64,000 nucleotides of DNA from Owenweeksia sp963758205 (GTDB lineage Bacteria; Bacteroidota; Bacteroidia; Flavobacteriales; Schleiferiaceae): positions 186,001 to 250,000 of the forward strand of contig CAVWUM010000002.1 in the NCBI GenBank assembly GCA_963758205.1, written 5' to 3'. The notes below the pieces were generated by a model. The model saw nothing but the letters and a program-made list of their open reading frames with translations. It was not told the origin of the DNA and made no database searches. The translations under genes were made by a program, and so were the position numbers. Below, piece by piece: positions 26,499 to 35,118 of the stretch. Numbering within the stretch: the first letter of the stretch is position 1; each line of letters starts with the position of its first letter.

Positions 26499-27604
26499 AC
26501 CTTAATCTCCGATTTATCCTGGGGGCGCGATTCTCCAAACACATACGCCATAGCCTCCCACACATTTGAAGTTCCGGCAGGCACCTCACTAAAACTGGTA
26601 TCTCCCGTAAGGGGATTTGTAAGCCTGGCGAAATACAGATTTTCCCGGGTCAGATCATCAACATGGCTGGTACGCCATAGTACCTGTTCCTCGCCTTCGG
26701 TGTTATCATCACAATCTACCTCAATCAAGGTAAATAAAGAGGCATACTCTTTAATCCCCATCCGCTGTTTCATGCATTCCCTTATCTCAAGGTTACTCTC
26801 TTCAAGCACATCTAGGCGGGTAATGCTTTCAGGAAATTCAATGATTCTCTTTCTCACCCTTACACCATTCCAGAAATAAACACCATAATCATCGTTCCAA
26901 TGGAGGGCGGGGCCCGATTTGCAATGAAACTGCTTGAGGTCATTTATTTTGAAAATGGTAGGTAGGGGGCACCAAAAAACAGCTCCTTCTAAAAGCACCG
27001 CATGCATAAGGCCATTGCGTACCAGGTTATGATAAATCAAAAAGAGGTTACGGTCGGTATCATTAAACTTTTCCAGATACTCCCTGTGCGAGAGTAGCCA
27101 AATACTATCCTTGAAGTGCGGATGACGAGCCGTTTCATAGTATTCCATACCTTTTATAGCCAGGCGCTTTTTCAGGTCATCAAACACTGAGTTCTCCAGG
27201 CTCTCCGCCAAGTGGCGGTAACGGTTAAAGTCCGAAAGTAACTTTTTATTGTCACCTATATGTTCCGCTCCTTTGGCCGCAATATTATTGGAAATAAATT
27301 CCCAAAAGTTTTTCTGCCGGCTGCGGCTGCTAAGGTCATCGTAAATAACAGCATTAGAAAAAGAAGGATACTCCTTCATAAATTCCACCTCAATATCAAG
27401 CCCACCCTTTCTTTTTTTAAAAAGATAATTAGTGGCCATTTGCAAAGCCAGCGGACTTTTAAAGAAATAAACCTTAGGCATTTCAAAGCCTGCCGCTTCA
27501 TACATAAGGTAGATGGCATTTTCAATCGCATCCTGCCGGGGTACATAAAACTGATCAATACCACTGGGAAAAGTGAAGATATGCTGTAAGTTATTGTGAG
27601 ACAC
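26495..27604 (-). CDS. DUF6745-like protein of unknown function
   Basis: 369 aa, no signal peptide, start GTG at 27604 (no in-frame ATG upstream before a stop). Residues ~200-260 contain WCPLPTIFKINDLKQFHCKSG, then GPALHWNDDYGVYFWNGVRV, a pattern like the DUF6745 repeat (GPAvxWxDGxxlyxWhGxxVP). It is followed by ITRLDVLEESNLEIRECMKQR with the conserved N-x-E-x-R. The N-terminal half is a predominantly helical, charged region. The function is unknown; related proteins occur near leucine-rich-repeat or housekeeping genes with no assigned reaction. A zinc-ribbon gene lies ~120 bp upstream on the same strand and may share its transcript. Confidence 0.6.
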   Translation of the reverse strand: MSHNNLQHIFTFPSGIDQFYVPRQDAIENAIYLMYEAAGFEMPKVYFFKSPLALQMATNYLFKKRKGGLDIEVEFMKEYPSFSNAVIYDDLSSRSRQKNFWEFISNNIAAKGAEHIGDNKKLLSDFNRYRHLAESLENSVFDDLKKRLAIKGMEYYETARHPHFKDSIWLLSHREYLEKFNDTDRNLFLIYHNLVRNGLMHAVLLEGAVFWCPLPTIFKINDLKQFHCKSGPALHWNDDYGVYFWNGVRVRKRIIEFPESITRLDVLEESNLEIRECMKQRMGIKEYASLFTLIEVDCDDNTEGEEQVLWRTSHVDDLTRENLYFARLTNPLTGDTSFSEVPAGTSNVWEAMAYVFGESRPQDKSEIKV

Positions 27605-27722
27605 CCGCTTGAAAATGAATAGGTTTGGATAAAAAACAGGGGTTAAAAGTACAGCAATTTATAATTCCTGCATTTTTAAACTCTTATAAATTCACATTAT
27701 TAGTTGCAGATGCCACCTGGCT

Positions 27723-27902
27723 TCAATTAAACAAAGCCTTCCACCACTTTAACAGCTTATTTTTAGCAGGCCGGGCACTCGCTTCTGGCCGGGCAACTGA
27801 TGCAGATGGATTTTTAACCAGCAAAGCCGTACCACAATAATGGCATTTTGATTTGCCGGCATCCATCCAAAATCCGCATGAGTGGCATTTTACTTCTTTC
27901 AT
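27723..27902 (-). CDS. Small zinc-ribbon protein (59 aa)
   Basis: Short gene found by reading the minus strand: it starts MKEVKCHSCGFWMDAG and continues with KCHYCG, so two CxxC knuckles 15 residues apart form a zinc ribbon, followed by a Ser/Ala/Pro-rich linker and a basic tail (KNKLLKWWKALFN). The two CxxC pairs and the absence of other strong frames make it a real gene; the overlapping plus-strand frame at 27625-27840 is its antisense shadow. Function unknown. Confidence 0.75.
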   Translation of the reverse strand: MKEVKCHSCGFWMDAGKSKCHYCGTALLVKNPSASVARPEASARPAKNKLLKWWKALFN

Positions 27903-27996
27903 ACTGATGGTAAGATTAACTAAACTTTAGCAGCATCCCTAATACTATACTCACCTTTAAAGCCTTTGTATATTCGCACACTAATCTTTTAACAAC

Positions 27997-29346
27997 ATGA
28001 ACAACCCCGTAAAAGGATTTTCAAAATTATCGAAAGACGCAAAGATTGAATGGATTGTTGACCAGTACTTTGATAATAAAGAGAGTGCTGTAGAACTTTT
28101 ACATACATACTGGCACAGCGATGAAAAAGTACAAAAGCTTCACGATGAGTTTATTGAAAATACCATAAGCAATTTTTATACGCCTTACGGGGTGGCGCCC
28201 AACTTTTTGGTTGATGGTAAATTGCTGGCTATACCCATGGCTATTGAAGAAAGCAGTGTGGTGGCAGCAGCCTCAAAAAGTGCCGGCTTTTGGCTGGAGA
28301 GAGGTGGTTTTAAAACCACCATTATTTCAACCCGTAAAATCGGGCATGTTCATTTTATGTTTGATGGAGATGGTGAAAAGCTGAGCAACTTTATTACAGA
28401 AATAAAGACCAGATTTTATGATGATACTGCCGGCCTTACCGCTAACATGCGGGCCCGTGGTGGTGGTATCCTTGATATTACTTTAGAGGATAAAACCGAA
28501 AAACTGGATAACTATTATCAGTTGGAGGCACACTTTGAAACCTGTGACTCCATGGGTGCAAACTTTATAAACTCCTGCCTGGAGCAGTTTTCCAGAACGC
28601 TTACAGAAGCCATTGAAGCGGATAACCGATTTACGGCTGCAGAAAAAAAAGTACAGGTGGTAATGTGTATTCTCTCCAACTATACCCCTGAATGCCTGGT
28701 GCGGGCAGAGGTTTCCTGTCCGGTGGAAAAACTTACTGATGGCACTGATATGAGCGCCACTGAATTTGCCGAAAAATTTCAGCGAGCTGTAAAAATTGCA
28801 GAAGTAGAACCCTACCGTGCCACTACGCACAACAAGGGTATAATGAATGGTATTGATGCAGTTGTAATTGCCACCGGAAATGATTTCAGGGCCATTGAAG
28901 CTGCCTGCCATACTTATGCTTCACGCACAGGTAATTACCAAAGCCTTACACATTGCGAGGTAAAAAACGGGCAGTTCACCTTTTGGATTGAGGTTCCTCT
29001 GGCCTTGGGCACAGTGGGTGGCCTTACCACCCTGCATCCTATGGTTAAGTTTTCACTTGATTTACTGGGCCGCCCTTCAGCTTATGAGTTGATGTCTATC
29101 ATCGCATGCTCCGGCCTGGCCCAAAATTTTGCTGCCCTGCGCGCCCTGGTTACTACAGGTATTCAAAAAGGCCATATGAAAATGCACCTGCTTAATATCT
29201 TAAACCAACTGGAAGCTACTGAGCAGGAAAAGGCCATAATTGTGGATTATTTTAAGCACAATACAGTATCGCACAGCGAGGCTGTAAAAAAGTTTTGTGA
29301 GGTTAGAGGAATATCAAGCCCGCAGGAAATCGGTAAAAGGTCCTGA
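27997..29346 (+). CDS. mvaA: Hydroxymethylglutaryl-CoA reductase, class II (degradative type fold)
   Basis: 449 aa. Reduces HMG-CoA to mevalonate. Class II signatures: AIPMAIEESSVVAAASKSAGFW near the N-terminus (catalytic Glu), the HKG-type THNKGIMNG block with catalytic Lys, DAVVIATGNDFRAIEA (NAD(P)-binding part with the catalytic Asp), and GTVGGLTTLHP. The C-terminal flap has a His in a KHNTVSHSEA segment. In Flavobacteriia this enzyme serves the biosynthetic mevalonate pathway. It is followed 2 bp later by a GYDIA-family GHMP kinase; the isoprenoid units would feed the carotenoid cluster at 39-42 kb. Confidence 0.93.
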   Translation: MNNPVKGFSKLSKDAKIEWIVDQYFDNKESAVELLHTYWHSDEKVQKLHDEFIENTISNFYTPYGVAPNFLVDGKLLAIPMAIEESSVVAAASKSAGFWLERGGFKTTIISTRKIGHVHFMFDGDGEKLSNFITEIKTRFYDDTAGLTANMRARGGGILDITLEDKTEKLDNYYQLEAHFETCDSMGANFINSCLEQFSRTLTEAIEADNRFTAAEKKVQVVMCILSNYTPECLVRAEVSCPVEKLTDGTDMSATEFAEKFQRAVKIAEVEPYRATTHNKGIMNGIDAVVIATGNDFRAIEAACHTYASRTGNYQSLTHCEVKNGQFTFWIEVPLALGTVGGLTTLHPMVKFSLDLLGRPSAYELMSIIACSGLAQNFAALRALVTTGIQKGHMKMHLLNILNQLEATEQEKAIIVDYFKHNTVSHSEAVKKFCEVRGISSPQEIGKRS

Positions 29347-29348
29347 AG

Positions 29349-30233
29349 TTGAAAAAATTTTACGCCCACGGTAAGCTTTTGCTAAGCGGAGAATACTCTG
29401 TGCTAAAGGGTTCGCTTGCTTTGGCCATCCCCACCAAATTGGGTCAATCCTTAAATTTTACGGAAGCTGAAAGTGGTAACCTTAACTGGCATAGTTATAA
29501 CCACCTCAACAAACTTTGGCTACAGGTTGAGTTTGATCCGCAACTCAACATAATTTCAGCATCTGATGCAGATAAAGCTACTTTTTTACAGCATCTTTTA
29601 CGTAAGGGTTTTGAACTTAGTGGAGAGGAATTTCGCCCGGGGCTGGCCGAAACCAGGCTGGAATTTGACCGAAACTGGGGTTTGGGCAGCAGTAGCACCC
29701 TCACCTACCTTATTGCCGATTGGCTGGGAGCCGACCAGATGAAGTTACACTTTGCCACGCAAATTGGTAGCGGATATGATGTAGCCTGCGCCAGCGCTCG
29801 CTCGCCTCTCCTTTATCGCAAGGATTCTGATATTTATATCCATCACCTTAAGTTGCCGGAGTATTATTCAAAGGCCTATTTCATTCATCTTAACCAAAAG
29901 CAGCTTAGCAAACCCGAAGTTGAAAAGTTTATGAGCGGCTCGCAAGCGCCCGCCATACTCAGCCGTATTTCTGAAATATCACTGGCGCTTACACTGGTCT
30001 CTTCTAGCCAAGAATTGAGACAACTTATTACGGAACACGAAACGCTGATGTCTGACCTTTTACAAAGGCCCACCGTGCAGGCCAGATTATTTCCTGACTT
30101 TAAAGGAATCGTTAAATCATTGGGAGCATGGGGTGGTGATTTTGTAATGGCGTTAGGAGACGATGTGCCAGCCTACTTCAGGGGCAAAGGATATGGCACC
30201 TGTATCCCTTTTGATGATATGGTACTTCAATAA
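29349..30233 (+). CDS. GYDIA-family GHMP kinase
   Basis: 294 aa, start TTG at 29349 directly after the HMG-CoA reductase stop. GHMP-fold signatures: KFYAHGKLLLSGEYSVLKGS (motif 1), LGSSSTLTYL (ATP-binding motif 2, unusually short Gly-Ser loop), GSGYDVACA (the name-giving GYD.A motif), and GGDFVMAL near the C-terminus. The family is restricted to Bacteroidota and typically adjacent to HMG-CoA reductase, suggesting a mevalonate-pathway phosphorylation, but its exact substrate is not established. Confidence 0.88.
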   Translation: MKKFYAHGKLLLSGEYSVLKGSLALAIPTKLGQSLNFTEAESGNLNWHSYNHLNKLWLQVEFDPQLNIISASDADKATFLQHLLRKGFELSGEEFRPGLAETRLEFDRNWGLGSSSTLTYLIADWLGADQMKLHFATQIGSGYDVACASARSPLLYRKDSDIYIHHLKLPEYYSKAYFIHLNQKQLSKPEVEKFMSGSQAPAILSRISEISLALTLVSSSQELRQLITEHETLMSDLLQRPTVQARLFPDFKGIVKSLGAWGGDFVMALGDDVPAYFRGKGYGTCIPFDDMVLQ

Positions 30234-30305
30234 TTTGAGCCGTAAAGTCTTTACAAACACCACCAGTACCAAAGCTAATTTTATTAAATTTAAGGTCAAT
30301 TTGAA

Positions 30306-32498
30306 TTGGCCTTTGTGAGATTTATAAAACTACCCCTATTGGTATTGGTATTTTCAGCCTTACTGCTTACAGGAAGGGCTGCGCACCTTGTGGGTGGTGA
30401 AATGACCTATAAGTGCCTGGGCAACAATAATTACGAGGTAACCTTAATCATTTACAGAGATTGTTTTTCTACCGGGGCAAAATTTGACTCCCATGTGGTG
30501 ATGTCTGTTTTCAACCAAAACAATATGCTGGTGGCTAATGATAGTGTTCCCATCTTAAATATTACTCAGCTTCCACTGATTGCACCAAATAATTGTACCT
30601 CGCTACCACAAACCGCCTGCACGGAAAAAGCCATTTATATCCATACCCTTAATTTGCCACCTGCACCGGGTGGTTATACCATCACGCATCAGCGCTGCTG
30701 CAGAAACAACACAATTACCAACATTAATAATACCAGCTCGCAATGGGGTTCTACCTATACCACAACCATTCCTACTACAGATAACGCCTGCAACTCCAGC
30801 CCCAAGTTTTTAGGAGATCCGCCCGTAGTACTTTGCCAAAATATACCTGTTGACTTAAACCTTGCCGCCAGCGATCCTGATGGGGATAGTTTATACTATG
30901 AGTTATGTTCGGTGCTGCATGGTGGAAGTAATAGCGGAGGACAAATTGCTCCAAACCCCGCTACTCCTCCCCCTTACCAAACGGTTCCATTCCTTCCGGG
31001 ATACAGTGTGCAACAACCTATTTCCAGTTTTCCGGCCTTCAATATAAACTCACAAACGGGCTTACTTAGCGGTACTCCCAATCAAATAGGTCAGTTTGTA
31101 TTTGCCATATGCGTTACTGAATACCGCAATGGAGCACCGCTGAGCACAACCAGGCGCGATTTTCAGTTTAACGTTACCAACTCATGTAAAACCATTTTGG
31201 CGCGCATAGAAGATCAGGCGGCTAATCCTCACAACCTTTGCTCGGGCGGTAAAATCAAATTTCAGAATAAAAGCCAGTTTGCTAAAACTTACCGTTGGGA
31301 TTTTGGGGATCCATGGACCAATGCGGATACCAGCAGGCTTGCTAATCCTATTTACTTTTATAAGGACACCGGGGTTTATGAAGTACAGCTTATTGCAGAT
31401 CCGCGCACAGGTTGTGCTGATACAACTTACTCCATATTTAAAGTGTACGACAGTACCACGGTACAATACATTTACCAGGGCGAGCAATGTTTTATAGGTA
31501 ATAGCCTGAACTTTATAACCTTTGGAAACTTTACGCCCAATGCTACTTTTGAATGGGATTTTGGCGGCAATACAACTATTGGAGCAACCAGTACCCAACA
31601 AGCCCCACAAAATGTAAGCTGGACAGCCCCCGGTACATATTTCGTAACAGTAACCGTTAGAGAATTTGGTTGTGATCACACTTTTGGAGACTCTATAGAC
31701 ATCTTTACCCGGCCGGAAATCGGTGAGCTTGTACCTGGTGGCACGGGCTGTTTACCACACAGAGTAGAGTTTACTGATCAAACCAACGCCATGGGCCCGG
31801 TAAGGCATTGGTGGTCTTTTGGTGATGGTACTTACTCCAGTGCTGCCAGCCCCAGCCATATTTACACAACCCCTGGTATTTACACTGTGGAACACTCTAT
31901 CCAAACTCTTCGCGGTTGTATTGATTCTGGTTACTCGGTTTATCCCAATGTTATCGAAATATTCCCTGTTCCGTTCAGCGATTTAAGCTGGGTAGCCAAG
32001 GAAAAATCTATTTATGATCCTGAATTTCAGGTAAGCAATGCCTCTACAGGCCACACCTCCACCTTTACTATCTTACCCAATGGGCAGGAAATTATCAATC
32101 TATCTGAAAACGTATTTACACTATCGGATACCGGTAATTTTGAGGTTATCCATATTAGTTATAACCAATATGGATGTACCGATACTTTAAGGGATACCAT
32201 ACGTGTTGACGATCCCTTTACACTATTTATACCCAGTGCATTCAGCCCTAACGGGGATGGGGTAAATGATAAGTTTACCTTTAAGATGAGTGGTATCTCC
32301 AGGATGTATATGGAAATATATAACCGCTGGGGCGAGATTGTATACAGCTCTGCTAATCCCTACGATGGCTGGGACGGTAGCCATCAAAACCGGGGTGAAA
32401 TATTACCTCCCGGTGTTTACACCTATATCTTTATTGGAACCATAAAAGATGGTGGAAAAGAGCATGTAGCCAAAGGCCATGTTACTTTGCTTCGATAA
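30306..32498 (+). CDS. T9SS type B sorting-domain surface protein with PKD domains
   Basis: 730 aa, start at TTG 30306 or GTG 30315. Signal peptide (FIKLPLLVLVFSALLLTGRA). The N-terminal ~280 residues begin AAHLVGGEMTYKCLGNN, a conserved module of large Bacteroidota surface proteins with several Cys-rich turns (HQRCCRNNTI). Then come two or three PKD domains with YRWDFGDP, FEWDFGGN and HWWSFGDGTYSS. The last ~85 residues are the gliding-motility-associated/type B sorting domain (LFIPSAFSPNGDGVND ... GHVTLLR). Probably an adhesin. Its 3' end overlaps the convergent crcB by 17 bp. Confidence 0.88.
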   Translation: MAFVRFIKLPLLVLVFSALLLTGRAAHLVGGEMTYKCLGNNNYEVTLIIYRDCFSTGAKFDSHVVMSVFNQNNMLVANDSVPILNITQLPLIAPNNCTSLPQTACTEKAIYIHTLNLPPAPGGYTITHQRCCRNNTITNINNTSSQWGSTYTTTIPTTDNACNSSPKFLGDPPVVLCQNIPVDLNLAASDPDGDSLYYELCSVLHGGSNSGGQIAPNPATPPPYQTVPFLPGYSVQQPISSFPAFNINSQTGLLSGTPNQIGQFVFAICVTEYRNGAPLSTTRRDFQFNVTNSCKTILARIEDQAANPHNLCSGGKIKFQNKSQFAKTYRWDFGDPWTNADTSRLANPIYFYKDTGVYEVQLIADPRTGCADTTYSIFKVYDSTTVQYIYQGEQCFIGNSLNFITFGNFTPNATFEWDFGGNTTIGATSTQQAPQNVSWTAPGTYFVTVTVREFGCDHTFGDSIDIFTRPEIGELVPGGTGCLPHRVEFTDQTNAMGPVRHWWSFGDGTYSSAASPSHIYTTPGIYTVEHSIQTLRGCIDSGYSVYPNVIEIFPVPFSDLSWVAKEKSIYDPEFQVSNASTGHTSTFTILPNGQEIINLSENVFTLSDTGNFEVIHISYNQYGCTDTLRDTIRVDDPFTLFIPSAFSPNGDGVNDKFTFKMSGISRMYMEIYNRWGEIVYSSANPYDGWDGSHQNRGEILPPGVYTYIFIGTIKDGGKEHVAKGHVTLLR

Positions 32499-32868
32499 AT
32501 AATTTACCTGCCATTAAAAAAATGGCCAGGCATAACACTACGCTCAATATTACATTCAGGAAAAGGGTCAGGTAAAAACCTTCTTTATAAAGCACCCAAT
32601 TTTCGTAGCTGAAGGTACTGAAAGTACTAAAGCCCCCGCAAAAACCTACAAGCCAGAAAAGTTTCCATTGCTCAGATATAATCTTCTCCCGAAAGGAAAA
32701 ATATAATACCAGAGCCATAACACCACACGCAAGTACATTGGCCAATAAAGTAGCTATTGGAAACCGCCCAGAATACTGTGTAAGCACTACCAGCTTTGAA
32801 ACCATATAACGACTGAGGCTCCCAAGCCCTCCGCCAACAAATATGGCCAGCAGGCTAAGCCAGTTCAT
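32482..32868 (-). CDS. crcB: Fluoride channel CrcB/Fluc
   Basis: 128 aa with four transmembrane helices. Fluc motifs: GGGLGSLSRYMVS in TM1, TLLANVLACGVMAL in TM2 (conserved Asn), GFCGGFSTFSTFSYE in TM3 (the Phe box and Na+ site). It exports fluoride through a dual-topology dimer. It overlaps the upstream PAP2 gene by 14 bp and is the last gene of the adk-obg-pap2-crcB run. No fluoride riboswitch is visible. Confidence 0.93.
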   Translation of the reverse strand: MNWLSLLAIFVGGGLGSLSRYMVSKLVVLTQYSGRFPIATLLANVLACGVMALVLYFSFREKIISEQWKLFWLVGFCGGFSTFSTFSYENWVLYKEGFYLTLFLNVILSVVLCLAIFLMAGKLFIEAK

Positions 32869-33430
32869 ACTTCCTGATTATGGTAGAAAACAAAAAGTAC
32901 ATCATTGCACCACAAAGGCTACCATATATCCCCCCACAAATCACATCGAGGGGGTAATGTACGCCAAGGTAAATACGGCTAAAGCTTACAAGAAGTGCCC
33001 AACCTATCAGCAGGTAAAGTGCCACCGGGAAACGTTTGTAAATCATTAAGCCAACTAAAACTGCCACACCAAATGTATTTGAGGCATGGGATGAAATGAA
33101 TCCATATTGCCCGCCACAGCTGCCCTTTACCATCCGCATCTGATCAATCAAGGCTTCCACATGGCATGGGCGCAGGCGCTGAAACTGTTCTTTAAAAAGC
33201 CACACACTTCCAAAATCAGTAAAAAACACATTGGCAAAGGCAATTAGAATAGCTATCCAAATAGCATGACCTTTTAAGGATTTAAAAAGAAGGAAAACAA
33301 GCAGAGCATAAAGTGGAATCCAGATTTTGGTACCGGACACCATCAGCCAAAAGGCATCCATAGGCTCTTTACCAAGATTGTTTAAAAGAAGAAACAGCTC
33401 TGTATCCCACTTAATTAGCTCACTCATCAT
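32855..33430 (-). CDS. PAP2-family membrane phosphatase (undecaprenyl-diphosphatase or lipid phosphatase)
   Basis: 191 aa, about five transmembrane helices. The PAP2 triad is visible as KEQFQRLRP (KxxxxxxRP), SSHASNTFG (PSGH-like; central Pro replaced by Ser) and SRIYLGVHYPLD (SRxxxxxHxxxD). It removes phosphate from a lipid, probably undecaprenyl diphosphate recycling or lipid A modification; the sequence does not decide. It overlaps obg by 11 bp. Confidence 0.87.
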   Translation of the reverse strand: MMSELIKWDTELFLLLNNLGKEPMDAFWLMVSGTKIWIPLYALLVFLLFKSLKGHAIWIAILIAFANVFFTDFGSVWLFKEQFQRLRPCHVEALIDQMRMVKGSCGGQYGFISSHASNTFGVAVLVGLMIYKRFPVALYLLIGWALLVSFSRIYLGVHYPLDVICGGIYGSLCGAMMYFLFSTIIRKYELA

Positions 33431-34424
33431 TAAGGGCTCTCCAAATAATGTCCTTTAATTTATCTAACCCAAACCCCGACACAGAAGAAATGAAGACGCG
33501 CTCCAGATCTACCGGTAATTCCTTGTTTAGCAATTCGGCCATTTCTCCCCGTAATTCGTCATCCAGCATATCAGCTTTTGAAATAGCCAAAATCCTTTTC
33601 TTATCCAGCAGCTCCGGGTTGTACTTTTCCAGTTCCTTTAGCAGGATTTGATATTCGCCTGCCATATCATCGGCATCAACAGGCACCATAAAAAGGAGAA
33701 TGGAATTACGCTCTATGTGCCTTAAGAATCTATGTCCAAGGCCCTTACCTTCACTTGCACCTTCAATAATTCCAGGAATATCAGCCATTACAAAGCTTTT
33801 GAAACCTCTATAGGAAACAATGCCCAGATTGGGAGTAAGTGTGGTAAAAGGGTAATCGGCAATTTCTGGCTTTGCAGCCGAAACGGACGAAAGCAACGTG
33901 GATTTGCCTGCGTTTGGAAATCCTACCAAACCTACATCGGCTAATATTTTAAGTTCTAAAACACACCAACCTTCCTCCCCCGGTTCACCAGGTTGCGCAA
34001 AACGTGGAGTTTGAAAAGTGGAAGACTTAAAATGGGTGTTACCCTGACCACCGCGTCCTCCCTGCTTCAGTACTTTTTCCTGGCCGTCTTCGGTAATCTC
34101 AAAAATAAAATCTCCGGTTTCGCCATCACGGGCAACCGTACCAAGTGGCACTTCCAGTATTTCACTGTTACCATCCGCCCCGGTACGCTGCTGGCGGCTA
34201 CCATCACCACCGGCCTCTGCCTTTACATGTTTTCTGTATTTGAGGTGCAGCAATGTCCAGTGCTGGCTACTGCCGCGGAGAATTACGCTCCCACCCTGGC
34301 CGCCATCTCCCCCATCGGGTCCGCCTTTGGCCGTAAGCCTGTCTCTATGGAGGTGGGTGGAACCCTTACCGCCTTTACCAGACTTGCAATATATCTTTAC
34401 GTAATCAACAAAGTTTCCCGCCAT
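33420..34424 (-). CDS. obg: Ribosome-associated GTPase Obg/CgtA
   Basis: 334 aa. The N-terminal Obg fold (1-160) has the glycine-rich repeats (KGGKGSTHLHRDRLTAKGGPDGGDG split over two stretches), followed by the G domain: GFPNAGKSTLL (G1), DYPFTTLTPNLG (G2), ADIPGIIEGA (G3), ISKADM (G4), SSVSG (G5). It binds the 50S subunit and couples GTP/ppGpp to ribosome maturation. It shares one base with the end of adk, so the adk-obg pair is translationally coupled. Confidence 0.96.
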   Translation of the reverse strand: MAGNFVDYVKIYCKSGKGGKGSTHLHRDRLTAKGGPDGGDGGQGGSVILRGSSQHWTLLHLKYRKHVKAEAGGDGSRQQRTGADGNSEILEVPLGTVARDGETGDFIFEITEDGQEKVLKQGGRGGQGNTHFKSSTFQTPRFAQPGEPGEEGWCVLELKILADVGLVGFPNAGKSTLLSSVSAAKPEIADYPFTTLTPNLGIVSYRGFKSFVMADIPGIIEGASEGKGLGHRFLRHIERNSILLFMVPVDADDMAGEYQILLKELEKYNPELLDKKRILAISKADMLDDELRGEMAELLNKELPVDLERVFISSVSGFGLDKLKDIIWRALNDE

Positions 34425-34996
34425 CAGGCCTGCTCAATCGCATTTTTTATTCTTCCAAAAACTTCTTCAATAGTACCAAGGCCATTTATTTCTGAAGCTT
34501 TATCCAGAGCCGAATAGTAATCTTTTACCACCTCAGTTTGCTCCTTGTAAACACTAAGCCTTCCACGTATCACTTCTTCATTCTGATCATCGGCCCGGCC
34601 ACTGTCTTTCCCCCTTTCAAGAAGTCGGTCTATCAACTCCTGCTCCGGCACGGCCATAGAAATCATAATTGTTATCGTTTGGTTATGATCTTTCAACAAT
34701 CCATCAAGGGCAACAGCCTGTTCTTTAGTGCGAGGAAAACCATCAAAAATAAATCCTCTGGCATCCTTATTTGATTCAAGCTTGTTGCTTATCATTCCGA
34801 TAACTACCTCATCCGGCACAAGTTTGCCGGCATCCATTAATAGCTTTGCCTTTTTCCCTAACTCTGTTCCAGCTTGTATTTCAGAGCGTAATAAATCTCC
34901 TGTGGAAAGATGGATGAGTTGATATTCATCAACCATCAATTTAGATTGCGTGCCCTTACCAGCTCCGGGAGGGCCAAATAGCACAATATTCAACAT
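34424..34996 (-). CDS. adk: Adenylate kinase
   Basis: 190 aa from the ATG at 34996 (LNIVLFGPPGAGKGTQ begins at residue 2; the longer frame from 35035 adds a non-homologous leader). P-loop GPPGAGKGT, AMP-binding STGDLLRSEI, FDGFPRT, and a short LID of the ERGKDSGRADD type without zinc ligands. Catalyses ATP + AMP = 2 ADP. First gene of the adk-obg-pap2-crcB run; the promoter box is at 35042. Confidence 0.96.
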   Translation of the reverse strand: MLNIVLFGPPGAGKGTQSKLMVDEYQLIHLSTGDLLRSEIQAGTELGKKAKLLMDAGKLVPDEVVIGMISNKLESNKDARGFIFDGFPRTKEQAVALDGLLKDHNQTITIMISMAVPEQELIDRLLERGKDSGRADDQNEEVIRGRLSVYKEQTEVVKDYYSALDKASEINGLGTIEEVFGRIKNAIEQA

Positions 34997-35041
34997 TGTA
35001 GTATGTAGTTTTTCTGATTTGGCTTGACTAAGCAAAGAGCG

Positions 35042-35049
35042 CGAAAATA
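35042..35049 (-). promoter_or_regulatory. -7 promoter box TATTTTCG upstream of adk
   Basis: Reverse strand TATTTTCGC, 45 nt before the adk ATG; shares the 83-bp divergent region with the manC promoter. Confidence 0.5.
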
Positions 35050-35059
35050 CAAAATATTA

Positions 35060-35080
35060 AGCCTCAGGTTTGGTGAGGCT
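35060..35080. promoter_or_regulatory. Palindrome between divergent adk and manC promoters
   Basis: AGCCTCA (35060-35066), 7-nt loop GGTTTGG, TGAGGCT (35074-35080): a perfect 7-bp dyad midway between the two -7 boxes. Candidate operator or hairpin; function unproven. Confidence 0.45.
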
Positions 35081-35096
35081 ACAAAGCACATTTTGC

Positions 35097-35105
35097 TATT
35101 TTAGC
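35097..35105 (+). promoter_or_regulatory. -7 promoter box TATTTTAGC upstream of manC
   Basis: Ends 13 nt before the ATG at 35119; close to TAnnTTTG with A at the last T position. Confidence 0.45.
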
Positions 35106-35118
35106 CGCTCAACCGATA

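Noticed and set aside
27625..27840. 71-aa plus-strand frame
   Set aside because: Antisense to the 59-aa zinc ribbon, whose two CxxC pairs make the minus strand the coding one.
31182..31679. 165-aa minus-strand frame
   Set aside because: Opposite a PKD-domain segment of the T9SS protein; composition follows the complementary codons.
32869..33430. Fluoride riboswitch before crcB
   Set aside because: crcB overlaps the upstream gene, leaving no untranslated leader to hold one.
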